This document shows, piece by piece, positions 56,449 through 64,000 of a stretch of 64,000 nucleotides of DNA. Both the position numbers and the translations under genes were made by a program. A model generated the notes under the pieces. That model was not told the origin of the DNA. It ran no database searches and saw only the letters and a list, made by a program, of their open reading frames with translations. Position 1 is the first letter of the stretch. Each line of letters opens with the position of its first letter. The stretch is from Pleomorphomonas koreensis DSM 23070 (GTDB taxonomy: Bacteria > Pseudomonadota > Alphaproteobacteria > Rhizobiales > Pleomorphomonadaceae), in the NCBI RefSeq assembly GCF_000425185.1, contig NZ_AULH01000001.1:310001-374000 (forward strand), written 5' to 3'.

Positions 56449-57672
56449 ATGACGTCCGACGCCGCGCGCTTTCTCGATACCATCCGGCCCGCCGCCCGGA
56501 ACGCGCCGCCGAGCGGCATCGTCGAGGTGCATCTCGAAGGACTGAGGCGGCCGGGCACCGCCAAGCTGTGGGTGGGCGAGGGCAGCCTGCCGACGCCGGC
56601 CGGCATCCGCGACGCGGCTATCCGCTCGCTGCTGTCGGGCGAGACCTTCTACACCCATCAGGCCGGCCTGCCGGAGTTGAGGGAAGCGCTCTGCCGCTAT
56701 CACGACCGCCTCTACGGTCCGTTCCGCGGCCGGCCGGCCGATCCGGAGCGCTTCCTGGTCACCGGCTCGGGCATGCACGCCATCCAGATGGCGGCGACGC
56801 TGGTCGCCGGCCCCGGCGACGAGGCGATCGTGCCGACGCCGGCCTGGCCCAACGCGCCGGCCGCCGCGGCGCTGGGCGGCGCCGCGGTGCGCGAGGTGCC
56901 GATGCGCTTCGGGCCGGCCGGCTGGGATCTCGACCCCGACGACCTCCAGGCGGCGATCACCCCGCGGACGCGCGCCCTGTTCATCAACTCGCCCGGCAAC
57001 CCGACCGGCTGGGTGGCCAGCCGCGACCGCCTCGCCGCCATTCTCGACATCGCCCGCCGGCATGGTCTCTGGATCGTCGCCGACGAGGTCTATGGCCGCT
57101 TCTGCTACCGGGACGGGCTTTCGGTGGCGCCGTCCTTCCACGAGGTGGCCGAGCCCGACGACCGGCTGATCTTCGTCAACACCTTCTCCAAGAACTGGGC
57201 GATGACCGGCTGGCGCATCGGCTGGATCGAGGTGCCGGCCGCCCTCAACGCCACCGTCCAGAACCTGGTGCAGTACACCAGCTCGGGCACGGCGGTGTTC
57301 ATGCAGCGGGCGGCGATCGAGGCGCTCGACAACGGCGAGGACTTCCTCGCCTTCCAGCTCGACCGGGCGCGGCGGAACCGGGCGGCGGTGGTCGCCGCGC
57401 TGAAGGGGCTGGACGGCGTGACGCTGTCGCCGCCGGACGGCGCATTCTACCTGTTCTTCGCCATCGACGGCGAGGCCGACACCCGCCGCCTCTGCCTCGA
57501 CATGGTGCGCGAGGCCGGCGTCGGCATCGCGCCGGGTACCGCCTTCGGCCGGGGCGGCGAGCGCTTCATGCGCCTCTGCTTCGCCGGCGATCCCGGCGAG
57601 ATCGAGGTGGCGCTCGGCCGTCTCAAGGTCTGGCTGGCCGGCCGCCAGCCCGTCGCCGCAGGAGGTTCATGA
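56449..57672 (+). CDS. Class I/II pyridoxal-phosphate aminotransferase
   Basis: 407-residue fold-type I aminotransferase. FYTHQAGLPELREALCRYH, NSPGNPTGWVASRD, the region VADEVYGRF, and the PLP-binding lysine in NTFSKNWAMTGWRIGW. The C-terminal Arg is in ERFMRLCFAG. Aspartate/aromatic aminotransferase-like; the amino donor and physiological substrate cannot be told. The ATG at 56449 was chosen; ATG 56407 is in frame. Confidence 0.85.
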   Translation: MTSDAARFLDTIRPAARNAPPSGIVEVHLEGLRRPGTAKLWVGEGSLPTPAGIRDAAIRSLLSGETFYTHQAGLPELREALCRYHDRLYGPFRGRPADPERFLVTGSGMHAIQMAATLVAGPGDEAIVPTPAWPNAPAAAALGGAAVREVPMRFGPAGWDLDPDDLQAAITPRTRALFINSPGNPTGWVASRDRLAAILDIARRHGLWIVADEVYGRFCYRDGLSVAPSFHEVAEPDDRLIFVNTFSKNWAMTGWRIGWIEVPAALNATVQNLVQYTSSGTAVFMQRAAIEALDNGEDFLAFQLDRARRNRAAVVAALKGLDGVTLSPPDGAFYLFFAIDGEADTRRLCLDMVREAGVGIAPGTAFGRGGERFMRLCFAGDPGEIEVALGRLKVWLAGRQPVAAGGS

Positions 57673-57834
57673 TTTTTTACGGACATTTGCATTTGAATTT
57701 GATCTGAGACAGTTCCATTTCCGGAGAAGTCGTGCATGTTACATCCGGACTTGCACTGAAGGGCTGTTCCTGATTTGACAGGACGCAGGGCGAGGTTGTG
57801 CTCCGGCCGGAACGAAAGGGCGAACGAGGCGGAT

Positions 57835-58998
57835 ATGGGAGAAGTCGAGGACCGCAAGACCGCGGTTTCGGAAGCCCGTTTCGAGAGTCTTCTGGACACC
57901 GCCGCCGATGGCATCATCGTCATCGACGAAGCCGGTCGCATGCTGGCCTTCAACAAGATCTGCGAAGCACTGTTCGGCTACACCTCCGAGGAGGCGATCG
58001 GCCAGAACGTGTCGCTGATCATGCCGCCGGAATTCGCCCGCTCCCACGACCGCTTCCTGGCCAACTACCACCGCACCGGCGAACGGCGGATCATCGGCAT
58101 CGGCCGCGAAGTCTCCGGCATGCACCGCGACGGCACCGTCTTCCCGCTGGAACTGTCGGTGGGCGAGGCGACGACGGCCGAGGGGCGACAGTTCATCGGC
58201 GTGCTGCGCGATCTCCGCTCCCGCCGCGCCGTCGAGCAGCGCGTGTCGCAGCTCCAGGCGCAGGTGGTGCACATGACGCGCCTGTCGGCCATGGACGAGA
58301 TGGGCGCCGCCATGGCGCACGAACTCAACCAGCCGCTCACCGCGCTGCTGCTCTATCTCCAGGCGGTGGCTCGCCAGATCAAGGCGTTCCACGCCGATGG
58401 CAAGCCGCCCAGCGACAAGATGCTCGCCGTGCTCGACAAGGCGGTGCAGGAGGCCGAGCGCGCCAGCCATATCGTCCAGCGCATGCGCCAGATGGTGGAG
58501 AAGCGCGATCCCGAGCGCGCCACCGTCGACCTGCGCGAGGTGGTCAACGAGGCGCTCGACCTCTCCGAATTCGTGGCGCAGGGGGCGACCGTCACCATCC
58601 GCCGGGTGTTCGGCATGACGCCGATCCACGTCGATGCCGACGCGACGCAGATCCAGCAGATCATCCTCAACCTCCTGCGCAACGCCCTCGAGGTGGCCAA
58701 GGAGAGCGAGGAGCGCTGGGTGAAGGTGTCGATCGGCTCCGACGAGCGCTCGGCCTTCGTGTCGGTCACCGACAGCGGCCCCGGCTTCTCCGAGGACGTC
58801 GGCAAGTCGCTGTTCAGGACCTTCAGCACGACCAAGAAATCCGGCATGGGACTGGGCTTGGCGATTTCCAGGGCGATCGCCCAGAATCACGGCGGCGACC
58901 TGATGGCCGATCCCGGCGGCAACGGCCAGGGCGCCACCTTCACCCTGATGTTGCCGATGCACCGGGCGGACGGCACGGAGGACGACATGCGGGAGTGA
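57835..58998 (+). CDS. fixL: Oxygen-sensing histidine kinase FixL
   Basis: 387-residue soluble kinase. The PAS domain (about 12-125) keeps the FixL heme ligand His71 (RSHDRF) and the ligand-contacting Arg91 (IIGIGREVSG), equivalent to His200 and Arg220 of Bradyrhizobium FixL. A coiled linker leads to His162 (AHELNQPL), the N box NLLRNALEVA, the G1 box DSGPGFS and GMGLGLAIS. It should be active only without bound oxygen. The ATG at 57835 was preferred to the TTG at 57775. No membrane segment precedes PAS, as in Bradyrhizobium FixL. Confidence 0.92.
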   Translation: MGEVEDRKTAVSEARFESLLDTAADGIIVIDEAGRMLAFNKICEALFGYTSEEAIGQNVSLIMPPEFARSHDRFLANYHRTGERRIIGIGREVSGMHRDGTVFPLELSVGEATTAEGRQFIGVLRDLRSRRAVEQRVSQLQAQVVHMTRLSAMDEMGAAMAHELNQPLTALLLYLQAVARQIKAFHADGKPPSDKMLAVLDKAVQEAERASHIVQRMRQMVEKRDPERATVDLREVVNEALDLSEFVAQGATVTIRRVFGMTPIHVDADATQIQQIILNLLRNALEVAKESEERWVKVSIGSDERSAFVSVTDSGPGFSEDVGKSLFRTFSTTKKSGMGLGLAISRAIAQNHGGDLMADPGGNGQGATFTLMLPMHRADGTEDDMRE

Positions 58999-59123
58999 GG
59001 CGCGGCGGATACGCCGGGGGAGAGAGGGAGTTCGGCCGATCCGCGGGGGCGGCGGCTGGCGCGGCGGTGGGTTTCGCCGTATGAATACTTAGAAATGATG
59101 TTCGCGGCCGCCGTCGCGGGGAG

Positions 59124-59141
59124 CCCGTTCCGAGGAACGGG
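59124..59141. repeat. Inverted repeat between fixL and fixJ
   Basis: CCCGTTCC-GA-GGAACGGG, arms of 8 bp, lies in the 243-bp fixL-fixJ gap, about 100 bp before fixJ. Could be an operator or an RNA hairpin. Unassigned. Confidence 0.4.
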
Positions 59142-59241
59142 AAACCGGGAGGGCGGGAAAGCGGACGCAAGATCCATGGACTTGGCTAGCCGGGCGGGAC
59201 CCTGGCGGTCTTCAGGGATCCTCAGATCGAGGAAGGGTGAC

Positions 59242-59862
59242 ATGGCTGAAACAGAAGGAAAGATCTTCGTTGTCGATGATGACGCTTCGGTGCGCGACGC
59301 GCTGTCGGTCATCTTCGAGATGGAAGGTTATGGTGTCAGGGTATTCGCCGACGGCGACCAGTTCCTGACCTCGCTCAAGACGGACAAGCCGGCCTGCGTG
59401 CTGCTCGACGTCCACATGCCCGGCAAGTCGGGTCTCGACATCCTCAGGTCGATCGACGTCGGCACCTTCCCGGCGCCGGTGTTCATCATCTCCGGCCAGG
59501 GCGATATCCCGATGGCGGTGAGTGCCATCAAGGCCGGCGCCACCGACTTCATCGAGAAGCCGTTCGACGCCGACACCGTGGTGACGCGGGTGCGCGAGGC
59601 GATCGCTTCCTACGGCCGCCACGTCAACGGCGGCGCGCCCGGCCTGACCTTCCCGGGCGCCGAGAACCTGACGCCGCGCGAGCGCGACGTGTTGCAGGAG
59701 ATCACCGGCGGCGCCTCCAACAAGGAGGCCGGACGGCGGCTCGGCATCTCGCCGCGCACCATCGAGGTGCACCGCGCCCGCATCATGGAAAAGCTCGGCG
59801 CACGCAACGCGGCCGATCTCGTCCGCATCGTGCTGACTGCGCATACGGGAGATCACGGATAA
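59242..59862 (+). CDS. fixJ: Response regulator FixJ
   Basis: 206-residue regulator. Receiver (about 6-120) with phosphoacceptor Asp in LLDVHMPGKSG, and DFIEKPFD with the conserved Lys. C-terminal LuxR-type helix-turn-helix (about 140-200): LTPRERDVLQEITGG, ASNKEAGRRLGISPRTIEVH. Partner of FixL; expected to activate fixK. The ATG at 59242 follows AGGAAGG. It has its own 243-bp upstream gap, so it may not be fully coupled to fixL. Confidence 0.92.
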   Translation: MAETEGKIFVVDDDASVRDALSVIFEMEGYGVRVFADGDQFLTSLKTDKPACVLLDVHMPGKSGLDILRSIDVGTFPAPVFIISGQGDIPMAVSAIKAGATDFIEKPFDADTVVTRVREAIASYGRHVNGGAPGLTFPGAENLTPRERDVLQEITGGASNKEAGRRLGISPRTIEVHRARIMEKLGARNAADLVRIVLTAHTGDHG

Positions 59863-59934
59863 ACATTGGCAAAAGATCGAGGCACACTACTTTTTCCTGC
59901 GAATGGTTTGCGTCTCGCGGTTTAGAGTGTTGTG

Positions 59935-60273
59935 ATGTATTTCATTGTCGAAGATGATGCTTCGGTCGCCGACGCGCTGGAATCCCTGCTCTCCGGAGCG
60001 GGATTGCCGGTGCGCGTTTTTGCAAGCGCCGAGGAACTCATTCATTCCGCCTCCCTGAAGCCCGAGGACACGATGATCGTCGACCTCGGTCTGCCGGGCA
60101 TGAGCGGCAGCGAACTCGTTCGCCATCTCGAGAAAGCCGGCGCGACGCCCAGGGTGATCGCCATCTCCGGCAAGTCGTCGCGGACCATCGCCCGCGAGAC
60201 CGAAGGCCTGTCCGACCTGAAGATCCTCCGCAAGCCGCCGGCCGCCGACTGGCTGGAGGCGATCACCGCCTGA
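59935..60273 (+). CDS. Single-domain receiver protein, FixT-like position
   Basis: 112-residue stand-alone receiver with phosphoacceptor Asp50 (MIVDLGLPGMSG), acidic pair at 7-8, Ser in ISGKSS and the conserved Lys in LRKPP. No output domain and no cysteines. It follows fixJ by 72 nt. In Sinorhizobium and Caulobacter, FixT is a small receiver-like protein that inhibits FixL; the present protein has the same size and place but lacks the Caulobacter Fe-S cysteines. A phosphate sink is another option. ATG at 59935, with GTG 59932 possible. Ends before a good terminator. Confidence 0.75.
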   Translation: MYFIVEDDASVADALESLLSGAGLPVRVFASAEELIHSASLKPEDTMIVDLGLPGMSGSELVRHLEKAGATPRVIAISGKSSRTIARETEGLSDLKILRKPPAADWLEAITA

Positions 60274-60302
60274 TCCCCGTCGGTCTGCCGGCGCCAGTGG
60301 TT

Positions 60303-60323
60303 GCCCGGCCCGCCGGGCTTTTT
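60303..60323 (+). terminator. Intrinsic terminator after the FixT-like gene
   Basis: GCCCGG-CCCG-CCGGGC followed by TTTTTG, 30 nt after the stop codon. Canonical shape. Confidence 0.8.
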
Positions 60324-60714
60324 GTCATGGCTGACAGGCCGGCGCGCCCTGCCGAGGCCTTCGTGGCCGGATTGTCCATGCCTTCGGCCACCTTACGGTG
60401 ATCTGCTCACCCTTGAATGCGTCGAGTGAGCGGCGACAACCTCCAGTCTCCTCGTGCTTTGCCGTTGGGCATCGCTGCCACGGCGACGGTCCTTTGGTCG
60501 TGCATGGCGGCGATTAAGTAACCAAACGAATTACCGCAGGGCGCTTTCGTCCATATTGTGCCAATATCGATAGTGGTACGGCCGAAGCGGACGGGCTTTG
60601 GCCGAGCCGGCAAGACGGATGGCCGTGGACGGATGGCCGGTCCGACCTTCCGGTGGCTCCGCTCCCGGTCGACCCGGGGCGCGTCGTCGAGCGCCTGTCA
60701 TCGAGGAGGGATCG
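60324..60714. other. Upstream region of fixK
   Basis: 391 bp without a supported gene. A dyad ATATTG-TGC-CAATAT (60553-60567) about 150 nt before fixK is a candidate FixJ or other operator. A short minus-strand ORF here (60407-60613) has no family resemblance and was not called. Confidence 0.4.
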
Positions 60715-61485
60715 ATGTTCGTTGAGAAGAGGACGTACGACGAGGCCCCGGCCGGCGGCGGCTTCGACGCCGAACGCCATCGCAGCCGCTATGCCGGCAC
60801 CCGCTTGCGCGCGCCGGTCGACGACACCGCCTGGACGCTCTACCGCGCCTCGCCGCGCGCCCGGCTCGACCGCCACGAGGCGCATGCCGTGCTGTTCCGC
60901 GAGGACGATGCGGCGAGCCATCTCTACGAGGTGGTCAGCGGCCAGATCATGCTCTATCGCCTTCTGGGCGACGGCCGCCGGCAGGTGGTCGACATCCTCG
61001 GCGAGGGTGACCTCTGCGGCCATTCGCTGACCGGCCTCTACGACTGCACCGCCGAGGCACTGACGCTGGCCGAGGTGCGCGTGCTCGACCGCCGCGACAT
61101 CGACCAGTCGACCGACCTGCTCGCCCACGTCAACCGTTGCCTCTTGATGCGCATCGAGGCGCTGCACAGCCACGCCGTGCTGCTCGGCCGCAAGTCGGCC
61201 ACCGAGCGGGTGGCGAGCTTCCTGATGCGCTTCGTGCCCGGCCGCGGCGTCGTCGGCTGCGTCGGTCCCGAGCGGCACGGCGAGCGGCACAACGGCGCCG
61301 ATACCGAGCTGGTGGTGCTGAAGATGACGCGGCAGGAGATCGCCGACTTCCTCGGCCTGACCATCGAGACGGTGAGCCGCGTGCTGTCCGACCTGAAAAG
61401 GCGCGGCATCATCGCCATCGAGCGCAACGACCGCATCCGGCTCGTCGACGTCTGCCGCGTCTGCAAAATGACCGGCATCCACTGA
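60715..61485 (+). CDS. fixK: CRP/FNR-family regulator FixK
   Basis: 256-residue activator. Cyclic-nucleotide-type sensor fold (about 40-150; LYEVVSGQIMLYRLLGDGR, ILGEGDLCG), dimer helix, and helix-turn-helix (about 206-229) with recognition motif E218-TV-S221-R222, the FNR-type residues that read TTGAT half-sites. The N-terminal cysteine cluster of FNR is absent, which fits FixK. It has a C-terminal Cys pair, Cys247 and Cys250. The ATG at 60715 follows GAGGAGG. Placed between fixLJ and hemN/ccoN. Confidence 0.88.
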   Translation: MFVEKRTYDEAPAGGGFDAERHRSRYAGTRLRAPVDDTAWTLYRASPRARLDRHEAHAVLFREDDAASHLYEVVSGQIMLYRLLGDGRRQVVDILGEGDLCGHSLTGLYDCTAEALTLAEVRVLDRRDIDQSTDLLAHVNRCLLMRIEALHSHAVLLGRKSATERVASFLMRFVPGRGVVGCVGPERHGERHNGADTELVVLKMTRQEIADFLGLTIETVSRVLSDLKRRGIIAIERNDRIRLVDVCRVCKMTGIH

Positions 61486-61618
61486 GGGACGGTACGGGCG
61501 CGCGGTTCGCGGCGTGAAGCCGATCCGCATGCCGGTGATCTGTGGCGGCGTCGCCCGTCACGGCTGGGCGCGGATTGAAATGCGGACTTCTTTCCGTGTC
61601 CGCAGCCCGCCCACACAG

Positions 61619-62980
61619 CTACACCGCGACTGAATGCCGGCCGCCCTTGCCGAGATAGGCGTCGAAAGAAGAGGCGACGAGCCGCGCCAGTTCCGCCGCG
61701 TGGCGGACGATGGCCAGCCGGCCGCCATCCAGCGTCACCCAGCCGGCCTGGACGAGCGGCGCGAGCTTGTCGAGGTCGGCGGCGAAGACTGAGGGGTCGG
61801 CGCCGTGGCGCGCCGCCGTGGCCGCCAGATCGACGTCGAAGAAGCACAGGATCTGCTCGATCACCTCGGCCCGCAGCCGGTCGTCGGCGGTGAGCGCCCG
61901 GCCGCGCTCGGTGGCGAGCTGGCCGGCGACGATGCGGGTCCGCCAGTTGCCGGTGTCGGTGACGTTCTGGGCGTAGCCGGCGGCCGTCTTGCCGATCGAC
62001 GAGGCGCCGAAGCCGATCAGCGTGTCGGCCCGGTCGGTGGTGTAGCCCTGGAAGTTGCGGCGCAGCGTTCGCGCCTTGAGCGCCTCGGCCATGGCGTCGC
62101 CCGGCCGGGCGAAGTGGTCGATGCCGACCGGCGTGTAGCCGGCCGCCGCGATGGCGGTGTGGGCGGTGCGCTCCAGTTCCAGCCGGCCCTCGGTGCCCGG
62201 CAGCTTCGAGGCGTCGATCAGCTTCTGGTTGACGCGGAACCAGGGCACGTGCGCGTAGCCGAAGAGGGAAATGCGGTCGGGCTTCAGCGCCATCGCCGCA
62301 TCCACGGTGCGGCGGATCGAGGAAACGCTCTGCTCCGGCAGGCCGTAGATCAGGTCGAAGCTCAGGGACAGGATGCCGGCTCCCCTCAGATGCTCGACGG
62401 CCTCGGCCACCGTCTCGGCCGGCTGGATGCGGCCGATTGCCGCCTGCACGACCGGATCGAAGTCCTGCACGCCAAGGCTGGCCCGGTTGACGCCGATGCT
62501 GGCGAGGAAGCGCGCCCGCGCTTCCCCGAGATGGCGGGGGTCGAGTTCGATGGCGTGCTCGGTGTCCGCGCCGATGTCGAACAGCCGGTGGAAGTCGCCG
62601 ACGATCGCCTCGAAGGCGGCGGCGGACAACAGGTTGGGCGTGCCGCCGCCCCAGTGGATATGCGACACCGGCCGGCGGCCGAGGCGCGCCGCCACCATGG
62701 CGATCTCCTGTCGCAGCACCTCGACATAGGCTTCGATCGGCGCATAGCGCCGGCTCGCCTTGGTGGTGCAGCCGCAATAGTGGCAGATCGAATGGCAGAA
62801 GGGGATGTGGACGTAGAGCGAGATCGGGCCGTCGCCGGCCGCCGTGGCGTCGAGGAAGCCGGCATAGGCGTCGGCGCCGATCTCGGCGGAGAAATGCGGT
62901 GCCGTCGGATAGGACGTGTAGCGCGGCACGGTGGCGCGGATGAGGTCCTCAAGCGAAACGGCGGTGTCCAACTGGGTCAT
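61619..62980 (-). CDS. hemN: Oxygen-independent coproporphyrinogen III dehydrogenase
   Basis: 453-residue radical-SAM enzyme for anaerobic and microaerobic heme synthesis. [4Fe-4S] cysteines Cys62, Cys66, Cys69 (IPFCHSICHYCGC). Other marks are PRYTSYPTAPHF, WGGGTPNLL, RASLGVQDFDP, FDLIYGLP and RNFQGYTT. The ATG at 62980 was preferred; a candidate FixK box lies just upstream. Confidence 0.95.
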   Translation of the reverse strand: MTQLDTAVSLEDLIRATVPRYTSYPTAPHFSAEIGADAYAGFLDATAAGDGPISLYVHIPFCHSICHYCGCTTKASRRYAPIEAYVEVLRQEIAMVAARLGRRPVSHIHWGGGTPNLLSAAAFEAIVGDFHRLFDIGADTEHAIELDPRHLGEARARFLASIGVNRASLGVQDFDPVVQAAIGRIQPAETVAEAVEHLRGAGILSLSFDLIYGLPEQSVSSIRRTVDAAMALKPDRISLFGYAHVPWFRVNQKLIDASKLPGTEGRLELERTAHTAIAAAGYTPVGIDHFARPGDAMAEALKARTLRRNFQGYTTDRADTLIGFGASSIGKTAAGYAQNVTDTGNWRTRIVAGQLATERGRALTADDRLRAEVIEQILCFFDVDLAATAARHGADPSVFAADLDKLAPLVQAGWVTLDGGRLAIVRHAAELARLVASSFDAYLGKGGRHSVAV

Positions 62981-63014
62981 GCGGAATCCTTGGTGCCGGC
63001 GGCCGACCAGAGCA

Positions 63015-63028
63015 TGGATCGACGTCAA
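63015..63028 (-). promoter_or_regulatory. Candidate FNR/FixK box before hemN
   Basis: On the minus strand TTGAC-GTCG-ATCCA, one mismatch from TTGAY-N4-ATCAA, 35-48 nt before the hemN start. Position is close enough to the start that the transcript leader would be short. Confidence 0.45.
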
Positions 63029-63210
63029 GCGACAGCGGCGGCGGGCGAATCGGCAGACCGCCATCCGTCCGGCGCCCGCAATCTGCCCGCCGATCCATGC
63101 GGAGCGCAACGGTATCGGACGCCTCCTACAGCGCACATTAAAATTAGTCCATTTTGATATAGGCAAATTGTCTAGAACTGCTGTAAACCGCGTGCATTCC
63201 CGTATCGGCC

Positions 63211-63224
63211 TTGACCTCGATCAA
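63211..63224 (+). promoter_or_regulatory. FNR/FixK box before ccoN
   Basis: TTGAC-CTCG-ATCAA matches the FNR/FixK consensus TTGAY-N4-ATCAA exactly. It is centred about 155 nt before the ccoN start, which would place transcription start near 63259 for a class II site. A weaker, two-mismatch site (TTGAT-ATAG-GCAAA) is at 63154. Confidence 0.75.
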
Positions 63225-63372
63225 GGCCACTATGCGTAGGCTCCACTAAGTTGTTTCCCGTGCTCCAGGCCCGACGGGCCGGAGCGGGAGGCGTCCGGAG
63301 CCGGGCGGCGGGTGAGGCGAGGGGCCCTCCCGCGAGGGGCGGGTGGTCTCCAACAGACACGGGGCGACGAAC

Positions 63373-64000
63373 ATGACGGCGTTGAGGGCCAAACCTCTGA
63401 TGTCGCTCGAAGAGATCGGCTACACGGTCTTTCTCGGGCTGCTCTTTCTCTATTGCGTTCTGGCCGCCGGCAAGGCGGTCGATCCGGGCTTTGCCTTCCA
63501 TGCCACCCTCGGCGCCATCGCGTCGGCGGCCGGCATCTTCCTGATCGTCCGGTCGTACATCGACCGCGACGGCCGCGTCGAGCCTGACGAGATCAACGGC
63601 AAGCCCAACTACAACCTCGGGCCGGTCAAGTTCGCCTCGATCGCCGCCATGTTCTGGGGCATCGCCGGCTTCTCGGTCGGCATCTGGATCGCCCTGGAGC
63701 TGGCCTTCCCGCTGCTGAACCTCGACCTGCCCTGGACCACCTTCGGCCGCATGCGGCCGCTGCACACCTCGGCGGTGATCTTCGCCTTCGGCGGCAACGT
63801 GCTCTTGGCGACCTCGTTCTACGTCGTGCAGCGGACCAGCCGGGCGCGCATGCCGGGCCTCGTCACGCCGTGGTTCGTCATCCTCGGCTACAACATGTTC
63901 ATCGTCATCGCCGGCACCGGCTACCTGCTCGGCATCGGCCAGAGCAAGGAATACGCCGAGCCGGAGTGGTACGCCGACCTCTGGCTGACCATCGTCTGGG
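63373..64000 (+). CDS. ccoN: cbb3-type cytochrome c oxidase subunit I (3' partial)
   Basis: 209 residues are visible before the window ends. Catalytic subunit of the high-affinity cbb3 oxidase. N-terminal span (YTVFLGLLFLYCVLAAGKAV), then a second (FASIAAMFWGIAGFSVGIWI), and His131 in MRPLHTSAVIFAFGGN, a low-spin heme b ligand. NMFIVIAGTGYLLGIGQSKE is also typical. The ATG at 63373 was taken; ATG 63400 is in frame. The rest of ccoNOQP should follow outside the window. Confidence 0.93.
   Translation, partial: MTALRAKPLMSLEEIGYTVFLGLLFLYCVLAAGKAVDPGFAFHATLGAIASAAGIFLIVRSYIDRDGRVEPDEINGKPNYNLGPVKFASIAAMFWGIAGFSVGIWIALELAFPLLNLDLPWTTFGRMRPLHTSAVIFAFGGNVLLATSFYVVQRTSRARMPGLVTPWFVILGYNMFIVIAGTGYLLGIGQSKEYAEPEWYADLWLTIVW

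Noticed and set aside
57673-57834. FNR/FixK box before fixL
   Set aside because: Several TTGA words occur (TTGAATTTGATC) but none has a matching second half at the right spacing.
60407-60613. Minus-strand 68-residue ORF upstream of fixK
   Set aside because: No ribosome binding site, no recognisable family, and overlaps the likely fixK control region.

Overview
This window is GC-rich chromosomal DNA from an alphaproteobacterium, most likely of the order Hyphomicrobiales (Rhizobiales). The evidence is a FixL/FixJ/FixK-type oxygen cascade next to hemN and a cbb3 oxidase gene, a class I lysyl-tRNA synthetase, a two-domain dCTP deaminase, a PodJ-like polarity protein, and the alphaproteobacterial families TIGR02186 and DUF6460. 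I cannot fix the genus. Genes are tightly packed, with many 4-nt start/stop overlaps and several convergent genes that overlap at their stop codons (about 7.5, 19.6, 40.2 and 49.2 kb). No transposase, prophage, CRISPR array or rRNA was seen. The one RNA gene is a tRNA-Gly(CCC) at 29.1 kb.

Layout. 0-3.6 kb: a polyamine/iron-type ABC importer, with its binding protein cut by the window edge. 3.7-6.6 kb: an EF-hand protein divergent from an OmpR/EnvZ-type two-component pair. 6.6-11.3 kb: a ureohydrolase, then a choline-type importer (choXWV) divergent from a BetI-like repressor, with a BetI-like inverted repeat between them. 11.3-20 kb: housekeeping and envelope genes (eamA, a membrane-anchored cytochrome c, kdsB, pheA, nudC, apaG, an amino-acid-type binding protein, a GT2 glycosyltransferase). 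19.6-22.2 kb: metZ-marR-NlpC/P60, preceded by a SAM-II riboswitch and an intrinsic terminator. 22.4-28 kb: a diguanylate cyclase, dCTP deaminase, chemoreceptor and TSUP exporter.

28.5-40.2 kb holds a complete autoinducer-2 (AI-2) uptake and processing locus. lsrR-lsrK-cupin runs one way; lsrF-A-C-D-B-G, an LsrE-like epimerase and an SDR run the other. The LsrB homologue keeps all six AI-2 contact residues at the same positions as Salmonella LsrB. A sigma70-like promoter and palindromes lie between the two arms. Beside this locus are the tRNA and a truncated RpiR-family regulator.

40.2-57.7 kb: pyrD, a DUF952 gene, an SNase-like gene, lysS, a TerB-like gene, a TPR methyltransferase, the ligase-associated helicase/phosphoesterase pair, a TIGR02186/TSUP pair, podJ, a LiuR-like MerR regulator with a candidate self-operator, mscL and an aminotransferase. 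57.8-64 kb: an oxygen-response block with heme-PAS FixL, FixJ, a FixT-like single receiver, FixK, oxygen-independent coproporphyrinogen dehydrogenase HemN and the start of ccoN. FNR/FixK-type boxes precede ccoN (perfect) and hemN (one mismatch). The expected logic is low oxygen, then FixL-FixJ, then FixK, then cbb3 oxidase and heme synthesis.
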